From Nonomuraea angiospora (GTDB taxonomy: Bacteria; Actinomycetota; Actinomycetes; Streptosporangiales; Streptosporangiaceae): a DNA stretch of 64,000 nt. How positions within the stretch are numbered: position 1 is the first letter of the stretch; each line of letters begins with the position of its first letter. Below the pieces are notes generated by a model. The model was not told the origin of the DNA. It did not search any database and saw only the letters and a program-made list of their open reading frames with translations. The stretch lies in NCBI RefSeq assembly GCF_014873145.1, contig NZ_JADBEK010000001.1:2852001-2916000 (forward strand), read 5' to 3'. This document shows, piece by piece, positions 8,341-17,921 of the stretch. Made by a program: the position numbers and the translations under genes.

Positions 8341-11300
8341 GTGAGCAGCTGCTGAAGGCCGGGGCGATCCTGCCGCCGGACACCGAGAGCGCGGTCGAGG
8401 GCGCCGTGCCGATGACCGCCCGCCGTTACCGTCACCCCGCGCTCGACGACCGCGTGGTCGTGCGCCTGGTCGCGGGCGAGCTGGGCGCGGCCGAGGACCT
8501 GGCCGCCGGGTTCCTGGGTCTGGAGCCCGACGGGGAGCCCGCGGTGGTCGGGCTCGGGTTACGGCGTTCGCTGGGCTTCCCCGAGTGGGTGCTGGTGCAC
8601 CACCCCGGCGACGGGCAGCACGCGCTCGCCGTCGTGCCGGAGCTGGAGCGGATCGCCCGCCAGGCCAAGTCCAAGCCCAAGAACGCGCTCGACGGCTACC
8701 ACGAGCTGGCCCGCCGGCTCGGCGCGTCCGTGCCGCACTTCCTGCCCACGTTCTACGAGCAGGCCGGACGGGTGTTCACCGGCGTGGAGAACGCCACCTA
8801 CGCCGCCCAGATGTTCTCCAGCGCCCGCAAGGCGGAGGCCGAGCACGGGCTGGCGATCGACGAGGACCGGCTCGACTCGGTGTTCCTGGAGTTCGCGCTG
8901 GCGGGGGCGCTGCCGGTCAAGGTGCTGTCCGGTTACGCCAAGGAGCTGGCCGGCCGGGTGTCCGCCGGCGAGGCGCTGCGCCGCTTCTCCCAGCTGTGCG
9001 TGCGGCGCACGGCGGGCGGGATGACCCCCTCCGCCCAGATGGCCGGCGACCTGCGCCGCCTGGCCAGGGCGGCCGGCGCGGACGCCGACGCGACCGAGCA
9101 GGAGTACCTGCGCGAGCTGCTCGCCCTGCCCGCCACCCTGCGGGCCGCCACCGGCTGGTGGAAGGCCCACCGCGCGGCGATCGGGGCGCTGGGCAGGCGC
9201 GAACCCGAGGTGCGCGCGACGCTGCTCGCCGTCATGCCGCAGAGCCACGACAACGACATGCCCGGCGTGTGGCTGGACATCCTCGAGGCGGCGGGCGCCC
9301 TCGACGAGCTCGTCTCGGGCAAGGTGCCGCAGGACGGCGTGTCGGGCTGGCTCCGGCGCTTCCTCATCACCCGCAACGCCACCTGGGGCCTGCCGCCGCG
9401 GCTGCCGGCCCTCTACTCGCTCGTCGAGCGGCTCGCCGGCCGGCTGCGCGCCGAGCTCGCCGGGACCGCGACCAGGCTGACGGACCTGTACGACGTCGAT
9501 CTGCTCGACCTGTTCCTGGCGCTCGGCCTGCCCGTGGCCGACCCCGGCGAGGGCGACTACCTGCGGCTGGAGCACTGGGCGCGGGGCGAGGGGCAGCGCG
9601 ACCTGGTGGCGCTGGCCGCCGACGGCCGGTTCACGGCGTCCTTCCGGCGGGCGGCCGACACGTTCTCCGGCGACTCCGACGGGCTGCGCGCCGTCCGCCT
9701 GCTGGCCGCCTCCGACGGCGGCCGGCCGATGCTGGCCGGGTGGGTGCGCAAGGTCGCCGCGCGGTCGATGTCTTCCGGGCTGCCCGCGCTGCCCGACGCG
9801 CTGCGGCGGCTGTCCTGGCTGCCGGGCGAGGCCCTGGTGCTGGCCGAGGACGAGGTACGCCAGGCCGCCGCGGCCGACGTCTCCCCCGTGCTCGCCCGTA
9901 CGCTGCGGACCGGGATCTTCGACGAGCTGGGCTGGCCGGCCTGGGAGGAGGCCGCGGCGACCCTCGTACCGAGGAAGGACGTCGACGACATCGTGGTCGC
10001 CGACGCCTGGCCGTACCTGATCGCGGCGGGCTCCCGGCAGGTCCGCGTGCTCGATCGCGAGGGCGCCGTGCTCACCCACGACCTGCGCGTCCCGCCCGAC
10101 GACGCGTGGAACGACATCGGCTACCACTACGTGGACGGCGAGCTGCTCGTCTACTGGCAGTCCCGCACCGCCGACTACGCCTACCGCGGCTACTGGCACA
10201 CCTCGGCCGACCGCGTCCATCCCGTCGAGAGCCAGAGCGGCAGCACCCGGGGCACGCGCATGGACTGGTACCGCGGCGACGACGCGGTCACCCTGGCGCT
10301 GCCCGGCGGCGGGCGCACCACCGGGCTCGGCGTGGTGCACCCCGGGGACACCACCGTCCCCCTCGAACGGTCCGTGATCACCGACGGCACCTCCTACTGG
10401 GTGTGGACCTGGGACGGGTCCGACCATGACACCCTCGGCTGGCACGAGTACGACCCCGTGAGCGGGCAGCACGGCAGGAAGAGCATGCCCGCCTTCCTCA
10501 CCGACCTCCCCGCGGGCGCCACGTTGCACAGGGGCTGGCTGCTGCCCGCCCCGTCCGACGAGGCGACCCCGGGGAGCGTGCCCGTGGGCGGGCTGATCGG
10601 CTGGCGGGTGACGCGGCTGCCCGACGGGTCGCTGCGCGGCGAGGACCTGTCCGGCCGCGCCATCACCCTCCCGCCCGACGGCGGCAACCCGGCGCGCATC
10701 CTGACCTTCCCCGGCACCGACCGGCCCGTGGCCGTCCTCAAGGGGAGCTACCGGGTCGAACTGGTCGATGCCGACGGCGTGTGCGTCGCCACCGCCAAGA
10801 CCGACGCCGCCCCCGGCGCGTTCGGCGAGGGCACGATCATCCTGCCGCCGCTGCGCTACTGGCACCACCTGCGGCCGAGGGACCCCGAGGGATCGGCGGC
10901 CCTGCGCGAGCTCGGCCCGGACACCGCCGCGCGGCTGCTGGCCGTGGCCGGTGAGGAGGACCTGCCGGCGCGCATCCGGGAGCTGCTGCCCCAGGTCAGC
11001 CACGACGGGCTGGTGGCGGGCATCGCCGGGATCGTACGGTTCGCCGGCGCGCAGCAGGCGTCGCTGGACGCCGTCTCCGCCAGGCTCACCGAGGCCCTGG
11101 CCGGCGGGCACCGCGAGCAGGCTGCCCCGGGGCCCACGGACCACGAGCTCCAGGAAGCGCTCAGCGGGCTGGAGGTCTCCACCTCCTCCTACTACTGGCG
11201 CGACGAAGCCGACGGGGCCTTCCAGCAGATCCGGAGGATCCAGGCGCTGGCGGACGAGGAGCCGGCCGGGGTGGGCCGCATCCACCTCGACCGGCCGGGG

Positions 11301-13160
11301 CTGCCGAACTCCAGCCTGGACTGGGAGCCGATGCTCGACCACCTGGACGCGGTGGCCTACCGCGCCGGATCGGCGACTATCGCCGAGGAGCACCGCGTCA
11401 CGCAGGAGCGGCTGCTCCATATCGTGACCGAGGCCGGGCTGCCCACGGCGGCCGACCCGTCCCGGTGGCGCCGCGCCCGCGTCGAGCTGCCCAACCGGTA
11501 TCTGAAGAAGCCCGACGGCGAGTGGCGCGAGGGCAACTGGTTCGGCGTCCTGCCGCTGGAGGACGGCGCGTTCCTGGTGCTCTTCAGCCACGACTCGCCC
11601 AACGACTCCGTGACCCGGTGGCGGGCGCTGTTCCACGACCCGTCCGGGCGGTTCGTCGTGCCCCAGCCGTACACGCTGAGCTCCTCCGACCCGGTCGGCG
11701 TGGACCGGCCGCAGGGGTGGCTGGAGGCGTTCCGCGCCGAGCTGGCCGAACGCGGGCCCGCGCCCTGGCGGCCGGAGGCGGCCGAGGAGTTCGCCCGGCT
11801 CACCGGCGTCTCCCTGACGCTGGCCCGGCTGGTCGTGGCGGGCCTGCCGTCCGTCGACGCGTACGAGCGCTCCTTCCTCACCAAGGAGACCCGCACCACG
11901 CTCGGCGTGAAGGTGGCCGACGCCGCCATCGCCCGCAACGAGCTGCGCAGGCTCGGCGCCGGGACCCGGCGGGAGATCGTCGGTGCGCTGCTGCCCCGGG
12001 AGCCCGCCCGGCTCTGGAGCGACGGCCCCGACGTGGCCGCCGCCGCGGCCGTCTGGAACGACAGGGTCGGCCCCCAGGTGGCCGTGCCCGAATGGCTGCT
12101 CGGCGAGGCGTCCCGCGCGGTCACGACCGGCCGGGACACCGGCCGCGCGCTGCGCGCCCTCATCGACCCGGCCGGCGAGCCGGAGCTCGGCCGCGACCTG
12201 GCCTGGGCCATCCGGGGCGACCGCGCCCACCCCGCCGACGACAACGCCACCGGCTTCACGGCCGACACCCTGTACACGACCATCGCGATGTCGCGCTGGC
12301 TCGCGCACCGGCTGCCCGCGGGCGACCCGATCCGGGCCGCGCTGCCCGGCGCGCTGGCCGCCGTACGCGACCGGCTGGCCGCCCCCGGCCTGCTGCTCGA
12401 CCTCGGCCGGTACGTCGACCTGCCCGCCTTCCGCAAGGCGGCCGGCACGCCCACCGAGACCGGCGAGGGGTACGAAAGGTACGGCGCCGTCGTCATGGCC
12501 ACCCACGACGACCGGCCCGCGCCCGCCGTCCGCGTGTCGCTCCTCGACGAGGCCGGTGACGACCCCTACCTGCGGGCCCTCATCGCGTCGGAGGGTCAGT
12601 TCCCGGCCATGGACGCGCTGCGGACCGTACGGGGCCCGCGCTTCGAGGCCCTGCTGGCCGACCCCGGCGACCCGCTCGCCGGGGAACGCGGGGCCGACGG
12701 CACGTGGTGGCCGCAGGATCCCAGCCGTTCCGTGCCCCACCTGGTCGTCGAGGTGGCCAAGGAGTTCGGGCTGGGCGAGGACGCCGCGACCGCGTACCTC
12801 ATGCTGCTGGCCATGCCCGACCCGACCGACCGCAACGCGGCCCGGTGGACCGGCTGGAAGCCCGCCCGGCTCAAGTCGGCCCACGCCGAGCTGGCAGACA
12901 CCGACCTGGTCGTGCGGGCCACCCGCGAGCGGGCGGGGCGCTCGCTGTTCCTGCCCGGCGGGTGGACGACGGGGAGCGCGCCGCGGCTGCCCCTGGAGCA
13001 GTGGAAGCTGGCGCTGTTCGACGGGGCGGAGACGTCCGGGGCGCCGCTCGTACCCGCCGAACCCGCCGCCGAGCTGTACGCCAGAGCCTGGGCACGGGTG
13101 CGCGGCGGGGACGCGCCGCGCTTCGAGGAGCTGAAGGTGAAGCGCGGACGCCGCCGCTGA
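8337..13160 (+). CDS. Giant (1607 aa) cytosolic protein of the DUF4132/MoxR operon
   Basis: This very large protein has no signal peptide and no convincing transmembrane segment, so it is predicted to be cytosolic. No catalytic motif could be recognised. The N-terminal 500 residues are mainly helical, with repetitive Ala/Leu-rich helices of a HEAT/ARM-like look. The middle (about residues 560-900) has many Trp/Tyr/Gly/Asp residues, as in beta-propeller or lectin-like folds. The C-terminal 500 residues are again helical. It overlaps the preceding gene by four bases and is followed by a strong hairpin and then the MoxR-like gene, so it belongs to the same transcript. A scaffold or client-recognition role for the AAA/VWA pair is plausible but purely inferred. 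Confidence 0.7.
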   Translation: MSEQLLKAGAILPPDTESAVEGAVPMTARRYRHPALDDRVVVRLVAGELGAAEDLAAGFLGLEPDGEPAVVGLGLRRSLGFPEWVLVHHPGDGQHALAVVPELERIARQAKSKPKNALDGYHELARRLGASVPHFLPTFYEQAGRVFTGVENATYAAQMFSSARKAEAEHGLAIDEDRLDSVFLEFALAGALPVKVLSGYAKELAGRVSAGEALRRFSQLCVRRTAGGMTPSAQMAGDLRRLARAAGADADATEQEYLRELLALPATLRAATGWWKAHRAAIGALGRREPEVRATLLAVMPQSHDNDMPGVWLDILEAAGALDELVSGKVPQDGVSGWLRRFLITRNATWGLPPRLPALYSLVERLAGRLRAELAGTATRLTDLYDVDLLDLFLALGLPVADPGEGDYLRLEHWARGEGQRDLVALAADGRFTASFRRAADTFSGDSDGLRAVRLLAASDGGRPMLAGWVRKVAARSMSSGLPALPDALRRLSWLPGEALVLAEDEVRQAAAADVSPVLARTLRTGIFDELGWPAWEEAAATLVPRKDVDDIVVADAWPYLIAAGSRQVRVLDREGAVLTHDLRVPPDDAWNDIGYHYVDGELLVYWQSRTADYAYRGYWHTSADRVHPVESQSGSTRGTRMDWYRGDDAVTLALPGGGRTTGLGVVHPGDTTVPLERSVITDGTSYWVWTWDGSDHDTLGWHEYDPVSGQHGRKSMPAFLTDLPAGATLHRGWLLPAPSDEATPGSVPVGGLIGWRVTRLPDGSLRGEDLSGRAITLPPDGGNPARILTFPGTDRPVAVLKGSYRVELVDADGVCVATAKTDAAPGAFGEGTIILPPLRYWHHLRPRDPEGSAALRELGPDTAARLLAVAGEEDLPARIRELLPQVSHDGLVAGIAGIVRFAGAQQASLDAVSARLTEALAGGHREQAAPGPTDHELQEALSGLEVSTSSYYWRDEADGAFQQIRRIQALADEEPAGVGRIHLDRPGLPNSSLDWEPMLDHLDAVAYRAGSATIAEEHRVTQERLLHIVTEAGLPTAADPSRWRRARVELPNRYLKKPDGEWREGNWFGVLPLEDGAFLVLFSHDSPNDSVTRWRALFHDPSGRFVVPQPYTLSSSDPVGVDRPQGWLEAFRAELAERGPAPWRPEAAEEFARLTGVSLTLARLVVAGLPSVDAYERSFLTKETRTTLGVKVADAAIARNELRRLGAGTRREIVGALLPREPARLWSDGPDVAAAAAVWNDRVGPQVAVPEWLLGEASRAVTTGRDTGRALRALIDPAGEPELGRDLAWAIRGDRAHPADDNATGFTADTLYTTIAMSRWLAHRLPAGDPIRAALPGALAAVRDRLAAPGLLLDLGRYVDLPAFRKAAGTPTETGEGYERYGAVVMATHDDRPAPAVRVSLLDEAGDDPYLRALIASEGQFPAMDALRTVRGPRFEALLADPGDPLAGERGADGTWWPQDPSRSVPHLVVEVAKEFGLGEDAATAYLMLLAMPDPTDRNAARWTGWKPARLKSAHAELADTDLVVRATRERAGRSLFLPGGWTTGSAPRLPLEQWKLALFDGAETSGAPLVPAEPAAELYARAWARVRGGDAPRFEELKVKRGRRR

Positions 13161-13167
13161 CCCCGCT

Positions 13168-13198
13168 CGGGGCGCGCCCCTTCCCCGGGGCGCGCCCG
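13168..13198 (+). terminator. GC-rich hairpin inside the operon (attenuator or partial terminator)
   Basis: CGGGGCGCGCCCC (13168-13180) pairs with GGGGCGCGCCCG (13187-13198) over a 6-base loop. There is no T-run. It lies in the 73-base gap between the giant gene and the MoxR-like gene, the only real gap in the operon, so it may lower downstream expression or protect an mRNA end. Confidence 0.5.
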
Positions 13199-13233
13199 TC
13201 CATCCACCAATGACTCAGAGGACTTCTCTTCTC

Positions 13234-14364
13234 ATGACCTTGACCGAAGATCGCGCCCCCTCGGCCCGGCAGGTGCTGCCCGCCGAGGAGCGCCACGCCG
13301 CCGAACTCGCCTTCCTCGCCGCCCACGACTCCGGCCCCCGCCCGCCCGGCTGGGCGCTGACCCCGCGCGCGGTCGTCACCTTCATCTGCGGCAGCGGCGA
13401 CGAGACGCTGGACGGCCGGATGAAGATCGCGCCCAAGTTCGTCGGCGAGCGCGCCCTCGTCGAACGCTGCGTCGTCACCCTCGCCGGCGAGCGCGGCCTG
13501 CTCCTGGTCGGCGAGCCCGGCACCGCCAAGTCGATGCTCTCGGAGCTGCTGGCCGCCGCCGTGTGCGGCACCAGCGCGCTCACCGTCCAGGGCACCGCCG
13601 GCACGACCGAGGACGCCTTCCGCTACGGCTGGAACTACGCCCTGCTCCTCGCCCAGGGCCCCAGCCGCGCGGCGCTCGTCGACTCGCCCGTGCTGACCGC
13701 CATGCGCTCCGGCCGCGTCGCCCGGGTGGAGGAGATCACCCGCTGCCTGCCCGAGGTCCAGGACGCGCTCGTGTCGATCCTGTCCGACCGGCGGGTCAGC
13801 GTGCCCGAGCTGGCCGGGACCGAGGACGGGCAGGTCGCGGCGGCGTCCGGGTTCACCGTCATCGCCACGGCCAACCTGCGCGACCGCGGCGTCTCGGAGA
13901 TGTCGGCCGCCCTCAAGCGGCGCTTCAACTTCGAGACCGTCGGCCCCATCTCCGACGCCGACGCCGAGGTCTCCCTGGTGCGCCGCCAGGCCACGGCCGT
14001 CGTCGAGCGCGCCGGCGCGACCTTCGGGGTGGACGACGCCGTGCTCGACGCGCTGGTCACCGTCTTCCGCGACCTGCGCTCCGGCCGCTCCGCCGAGGGC
14101 TGGGACGTCGAACGCCCCGGCACCGTCATGTCCACGGCCGAGGCCGTGCAGGTGGCGGCCTCGCTGGGGGTGGCGGCGGCCTACCTGCCGACCGGCGACG
14201 TGCTGGACCTGGTGCCCGGCCACCTGCTGGGGGTCGTGCGCAAGGACGACCCCGCCGATCACGGGCGGCTGCTGGGCTACTGGGACGGGCCGGTGCGCAG
14301 GCGCGCCGAGGACGGCTCGGCGATGTGGCGCCGCCTGTGGGACCTGCGGGAGAACCTCCGTTGA
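13234..14364 (+). CDS. MoxR/YehL-like AAA+ ATPase
   Basis: A 376-residue AAA+ protein. Walker A is GEPGTAKS (residues 93-100), the Walker B position reads VARVEE (about 162-167), sensor 1 is ATAN (about 211-214), and an arginine-finger stretch LKRRF follows. The arrangement is that of MoxR-family ATPases, which act as chaperone-like remodelers with VWA-domain partners. A VWA protein is encoded immediately downstream. ATG 13234 is preferred over ATG 13210 because AGAGGA lies 11 bases upstream of the former, while the latter has no ribosome site. It corresponds to E. coli YehL. The stop overlaps the TTG start of the next gene. Confidence 0.88.
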   Translation: MTLTEDRAPSARQVLPAEERHAAELAFLAAHDSGPRPPGWALTPRAVVTFICGSGDETLDGRMKIAPKFVGERALVERCVVTLAGERGLLLVGEPGTAKSMLSELLAAAVCGTSALTVQGTAGTTEDAFRYGWNYALLLAQGPSRAALVDSPVLTAMRSGRVARVEEITRCLPEVQDALVSILSDRRVSVPELAGTEDGQVAAASGFTVIATANLRDRGVSEMSAALKRRFNFETVGPISDADAEVSLVRRQATAVVERAGATFGVDDAVLDALVTVFRDLRSGRSAEGWDVERPGTVMSTAEAVQVAASLGVAAAYLPTGDVLDLVPGHLLGVVRKDDPADHGRLLGYWDGPVRRRAEDGSAMWRRLWDLRENLR

Positions 14365-17300
14365 CCGCTCAGAACCTCAATCCGCCCGCCCCGGACCTGG
14401 ATCCGCGGGAGGCGATGGCCGCGCTGGCGGCCTCGTCGCGGCCGTACCTGCTGGGGGTACGCCACCACAGCCCCGCCCTGGCCGTGGTGCTGCCGGCGCT
14501 GCTGGACGCCGCCGACCCCGAGGTCGTCTGCGTCGAGCTGCCGGCGGACTTCCAGCCCTGGCTCGCGCACCTGGCCGACCCGGGGACGCAGGCGCCGGTG
14601 GCGCTCGCCGGGGCCCGGGTCGACGGCGGGCTCGGCTTCTACCCGTTCGCCGACTTCTCGCCCGAGCTGGTGGCCATCCGGTGGGCCTGGAAGCGCGGGG
14701 CGGAGGTGGTCTGCTGCGACCTGCCGCTGTCCGACCGCGGCTGGCAGGCCGCCGCGCAGGCTCCCCTCGCACTCGCCGAGGAGGCGGGCCCGCGTGGTGT
14801 CTCCTTCGCCGAGGGGCTGGCCAGGGCCGGCAGCGGCCGTGACGGCGACGACATGTGGGACCGCGCCGTCGAGGTCCTCGCCCCCGGCTGCGAACCCGAG
14901 GCCGTCCGCCGCGCCGCGCTCGGCGTCGGCTGGGCCCTGCGCCGCGACGCGGAGGGCGCGGGTGGCGTGCCCGCGATGGACCTGGCCCGCGAGGCCCACA
15001 TGCGCCGCGCCCTCGCGGCCGCGGCGGCCGGCGGCCGCCGGGTCGCGGCGGTGATCGGCGCCTTCCACGCCCCCGCGCTCCGCCTGCCCTCCGACGACCT
15101 TGACGAGCCCGCCGCGGGGCCGGCTGACGGGGGCGGGCCGGCGCCCGTGACCTCGCTCGTGCCGTACGCGTTCGACCTGCTCGACTCCCGCTCCGGCTAC
15201 CCGGCCGGCATCCGGGACCCGCGCTGGCAGCAGGCGGTGTTCGCGGCCGGGGGCGATCCCGGGAAGGTCCGGGACGGCGCCGCGCGCGCCATCACGGACC
15301 TGTGCCGGGAGCTGCGCGCGGCCGGGCACACCGCGGGCACCGGCGAGGCCGTCGAGACCCTGCGGCTCGCCTGCGACCTGGCCGGCCTGCGCGGGCTGCC
15401 CGCTCCCGGGCGCGGCGAGCTGCTGGAGGCGGTGACGACCGTGCTCGGCCAGGGCGAACCGCTCGGCCGGGGACGCGCCCTGGCACGGGCGCTGGACACC
15501 GTGTTCGTGGGCACCCAGCGGGGCAGGACCGCGCCCGGCACGCCGCGTTCCGGGCTCGGGCCCGCCGTGGAGGCCGATCTCGCCGCCCTGCGCCTCCCGT
15601 GCCCCGACAACCCCGAACCCCGGGAGGTGCGCCTCGATCCGCTCCGCTCCGACCTCGACGCCCGCCGCGAGGTCGCCCTGCAGCGCCTCCTCGTCTGCGG
15701 CGTCAACTACGGCGAGCCGATCGAGGTGATGGGCACGGGCGACGGCGCCGCGCTCACCACCAGGTGGCGGCTGGCCTGGACCCCCGCGGTCCCGGCCCTG
15801 CTGGACCTGGCGGGCGTGCGCGGGGTGACCCTCGCCCAGGCCGCGGCCGGGACGCTGCGCGAGACGTACCGCCGCGAGTCGGCGGACGGCGGCCCGACCT
15901 GCGCCCTGATTCTCGGCGGCCTGCGCGCCGCGGCCGGCTGCGACCTGCCCGACCTGGTGGCCGACCGCCTCGCCGACGCCGCCGTCACGCTGCCCGCCAC
16001 CGCCACCCTCGCCGAGCTGCTCCAGGCCCTCGACCTGCTGGAGGCCCTGCGCCGCCGGCACCTGCCCGGCACCACGCCGGAGGGCCGCGAGCACGCCGCC
16101 GAGCTGTCCGGCACCCTCCTGGAGGCGGCGGTGCGCGCCCTTCCCGGGCTGGCGGGCAGCGATCAGCCAGAAGACGCGGTCGCCCTGGTCGCCCTCGCCT
16201 CCCGGGCCGGCGAGGAGCGCCTGGGCCTGCGCATGGACGACGCCCTGGCGGGGCTCGCGCGCACGGCCTCGCCCCTCATACAGGGCGCGGCCCTGGCAGC
16301 CCGCGTGCTGCTGGACCTGGACGGTCCGGCCTCGCTCGGAGACCGGGCGGCCGGCTGGATCGACACCGCCACCGGCCCCGACGGCCGCCTGCGGCTGAGC
16401 CGGCTGCTGACCGGCGTGCTCACGGCCGCCGGGCCGCTGCTCCAGTCGGCCCCCGCGGCCCTCGACCCGCTCATGAACCGGGTGGACGGGCTCACCGACA
16501 AGGAGTTCCTGGACCGGCTGCCGGCGTTGCGCGGCGGGTTCGACACGCTCAGCCCGGCCGGGCGCGCCCGGCTGCTGGGGGTCGTGTCCGAACGGCTCGG
16601 CGACCGGCTCGACGTGGCCCTGCACGCTCCGCCGGCGCTGCTCGCCCTCTGGACCGCCGCCGACGCGGCCGGGCTGGAGGCCCTGCGCGCGCTCCGGCTC
16701 CCCATCCCGGCCCTGACGTCCGGCCCCTCCGAGAGCACCACGGCACCGGTGCACGACCCCCGGGCCGAACCGTCGAAGGTCGCCGTGACCGACCTCCGGC
16801 GCAGGCTGCGGCCCGCGGACCGGTGGCGGTTGCTGCTCGGCCGGGAGTCCGAACAGCTCCCCCCAGGCGCCCGGACCTACGCCCGCGCCCTGGACGAGCT
16901 GTACGGGCAGGGCCGCGGCGAAGGCGCCAACGGCTTCGGGCCCGCCCCGGGGGACGCGGGCGGCCGGGAGGCGCCGTTCCCCACGGCCCGCGAGTGGTCG
17001 GAGGAACTGGAGGCGCTGTTCGGCACCGAGGTGCGCGAGGAGGTCCTGGCCCGCGCCGCCGACGCCGGACGCCACGACGTGCTGACCGAACTCGACCCCG
17101 CCTCCGTCCGGCCGTCCGTGGAGCTGCTGACCTCCGTGCTGTCCCTGGCCGGCGGCCTGCCGGAGCAGCAGGTCGCCAAGCTGCGCCCGCTCGTACGCCG
17201 CCTGGTGGACGAGCTGACCCGCGAGCTGGCCACCCGCCTGCGGCCCGCCATGACCGGGGTCGCCACGCCGCGCCCGACCCGCCGCCCCGGCGGCAGGCTG

Positions 17301-17921
17301 GACCTGCCGCGCACCCTGCGCGCCAATCTGGCGCACACGCGCCGCCTGGACGACGGCCGGCTGGTGGTGGTGCCGGAGCGGCCGGTGTTCAGCACGCGTT
17401 CGCGCCGGGAGGCCGACTGGCGGCTGATCCTGGTGGTGGACGTGTCCGGCTCCATGGAGGCGTCGGTGGTCTGGTCGGCGCTGACGGCCGCCGTGCTGGC
17501 GGGGGTGCCGACGCTGTCCACGCACTTCCTGTCGTTCTCCACGCAGGTGATCGACCTGACCGACCGGGTCAGCGACCCGCTGTCCCTCCTGCTGGAGGTA
17601 CGGGTAGGCGGCGGCACGCACATCGCCGCCGGGCTCGCCCAGGCCCGTACGCTGGTCACGGTCCCGAGCCGCACGCTCGTCGTGGTGGTCAGCGACTTCG
17701 AGGAGGGCTACCCGATCGGCGGCCTGCTCGCCGAGGTGCGCGCGCTGGCCGGCTCCGGCGTGCACCTGCTGGGATGCGCCGCCTTGGACGACGACGGCGT
17801 GCCCCGCTACTCGATCCCCGTCGCCCAGCAACTCGTCGCGGCCGGGATGCCCGTGGCCGCGCTCAGCCCGCTCGCCCTCGCCCGATGGGTGGGCGACCGC
17901 CTCCGCGGAGAACACCGGTGA
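14361..17921 (+). CDS. DUF5682-VWA fusion protein (YehM + YehP equivalent)
   Basis: A 1186-residue protein. The N-terminal part begins with the DUF5682 (YehM-like) signature LLGVRHHSPALA and continues with CVELP. The C-terminal 180 residues form a von Willebrand factor A domain with a complete MIDAS: DVSGS (Asp1027, Ser1029, Ser1031), GGGTH (Thr) and SDFEE (Asp). In E. coli these functions are on separate genes, so this is a natural fusion implying that both parts work in one complex. The likely role is a metal-dependent adaptor for the MoxR-like ATPase. Translation probably starts at TTG 14361, overlapping the previous stop, with GGGAGA about 7 bases upstream; ATG 14415 is an alternative. 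Confidence 0.83.
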   Translation: MTAQNLNPPAPDLDPREAMAALAASSRPYLLGVRHHSPALAVVLPALLDAADPEVVCVELPADFQPWLAHLADPGTQAPVALAGARVDGGLGFYPFADFSPELVAIRWAWKRGAEVVCCDLPLSDRGWQAAAQAPLALAEEAGPRGVSFAEGLARAGSGRDGDDMWDRAVEVLAPGCEPEAVRRAALGVGWALRRDAEGAGGVPAMDLAREAHMRRALAAAAAGGRRVAAVIGAFHAPALRLPSDDLDEPAAGPADGGGPAPVTSLVPYAFDLLDSRSGYPAGIRDPRWQQAVFAAGGDPGKVRDGAARAITDLCRELRAAGHTAGTGEAVETLRLACDLAGLRGLPAPGRGELLEAVTTVLGQGEPLGRGRALARALDTVFVGTQRGRTAPGTPRSGLGPAVEADLAALRLPCPDNPEPREVRLDPLRSDLDARREVALQRLLVCGVNYGEPIEVMGTGDGAALTTRWRLAWTPAVPALLDLAGVRGVTLAQAAAGTLRETYRRESADGGPTCALILGGLRAAAGCDLPDLVADRLADAAVTLPATATLAELLQALDLLEALRRRHLPGTTPEGREHAAELSGTLLEAAVRALPGLAGSDQPEDAVALVALASRAGEERLGLRMDDALAGLARTASPLIQGAALAARVLLDLDGPASLGDRAAGWIDTATGPDGRLRLSRLLTGVLTAAGPLLQSAPAALDPLMNRVDGLTDKEFLDRLPALRGGFDTLSPAGRARLLGVVSERLGDRLDVALHAPPALLALWTAADAAGLEALRALRLPIPALTSGPSESTTAPVHDPRAEPSKVAVTDLRRRLRPADRWRLLLGRESEQLPPGARTYARALDELYGQGRGEGANGFGPAPGDAGGREAPFPTAREWSEELEALFGTEVREEVLARAADAGRHDVLTELDPASVRPSVELLTSVLSLAGGLPEQQVAKLRPLVRRLVDELTRELATRLRPAMTGVATPRPTRRPGGRLDLPRTLRANLAHTRRLDDGRLVVVPERPVFSTRSRREADWRLILVVDVSGSMEASVVWSALTAAVLAGVPTLSTHFLSFSTQVIDLTDRVSDPLSLLLEVRVGGGTHIAAGLAQARTLVTVPSRTLVVVVSDFEEGYPIGGLLAEVRALAGSGVHLLGCAALDDDGVPRYSIPVAQQLVAAGMPVAALSPLALARWVGDRLRGEHR

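Noticed and set aside
8559..12884. A very long open frame on the minus strand opposite the giant gene
   Set aside because: High GC keeps antisense frames open; its composition is Arg/Gly/Pro-heavy and unlike any family, while the plus-strand product is coherent and coupled to neighbours.
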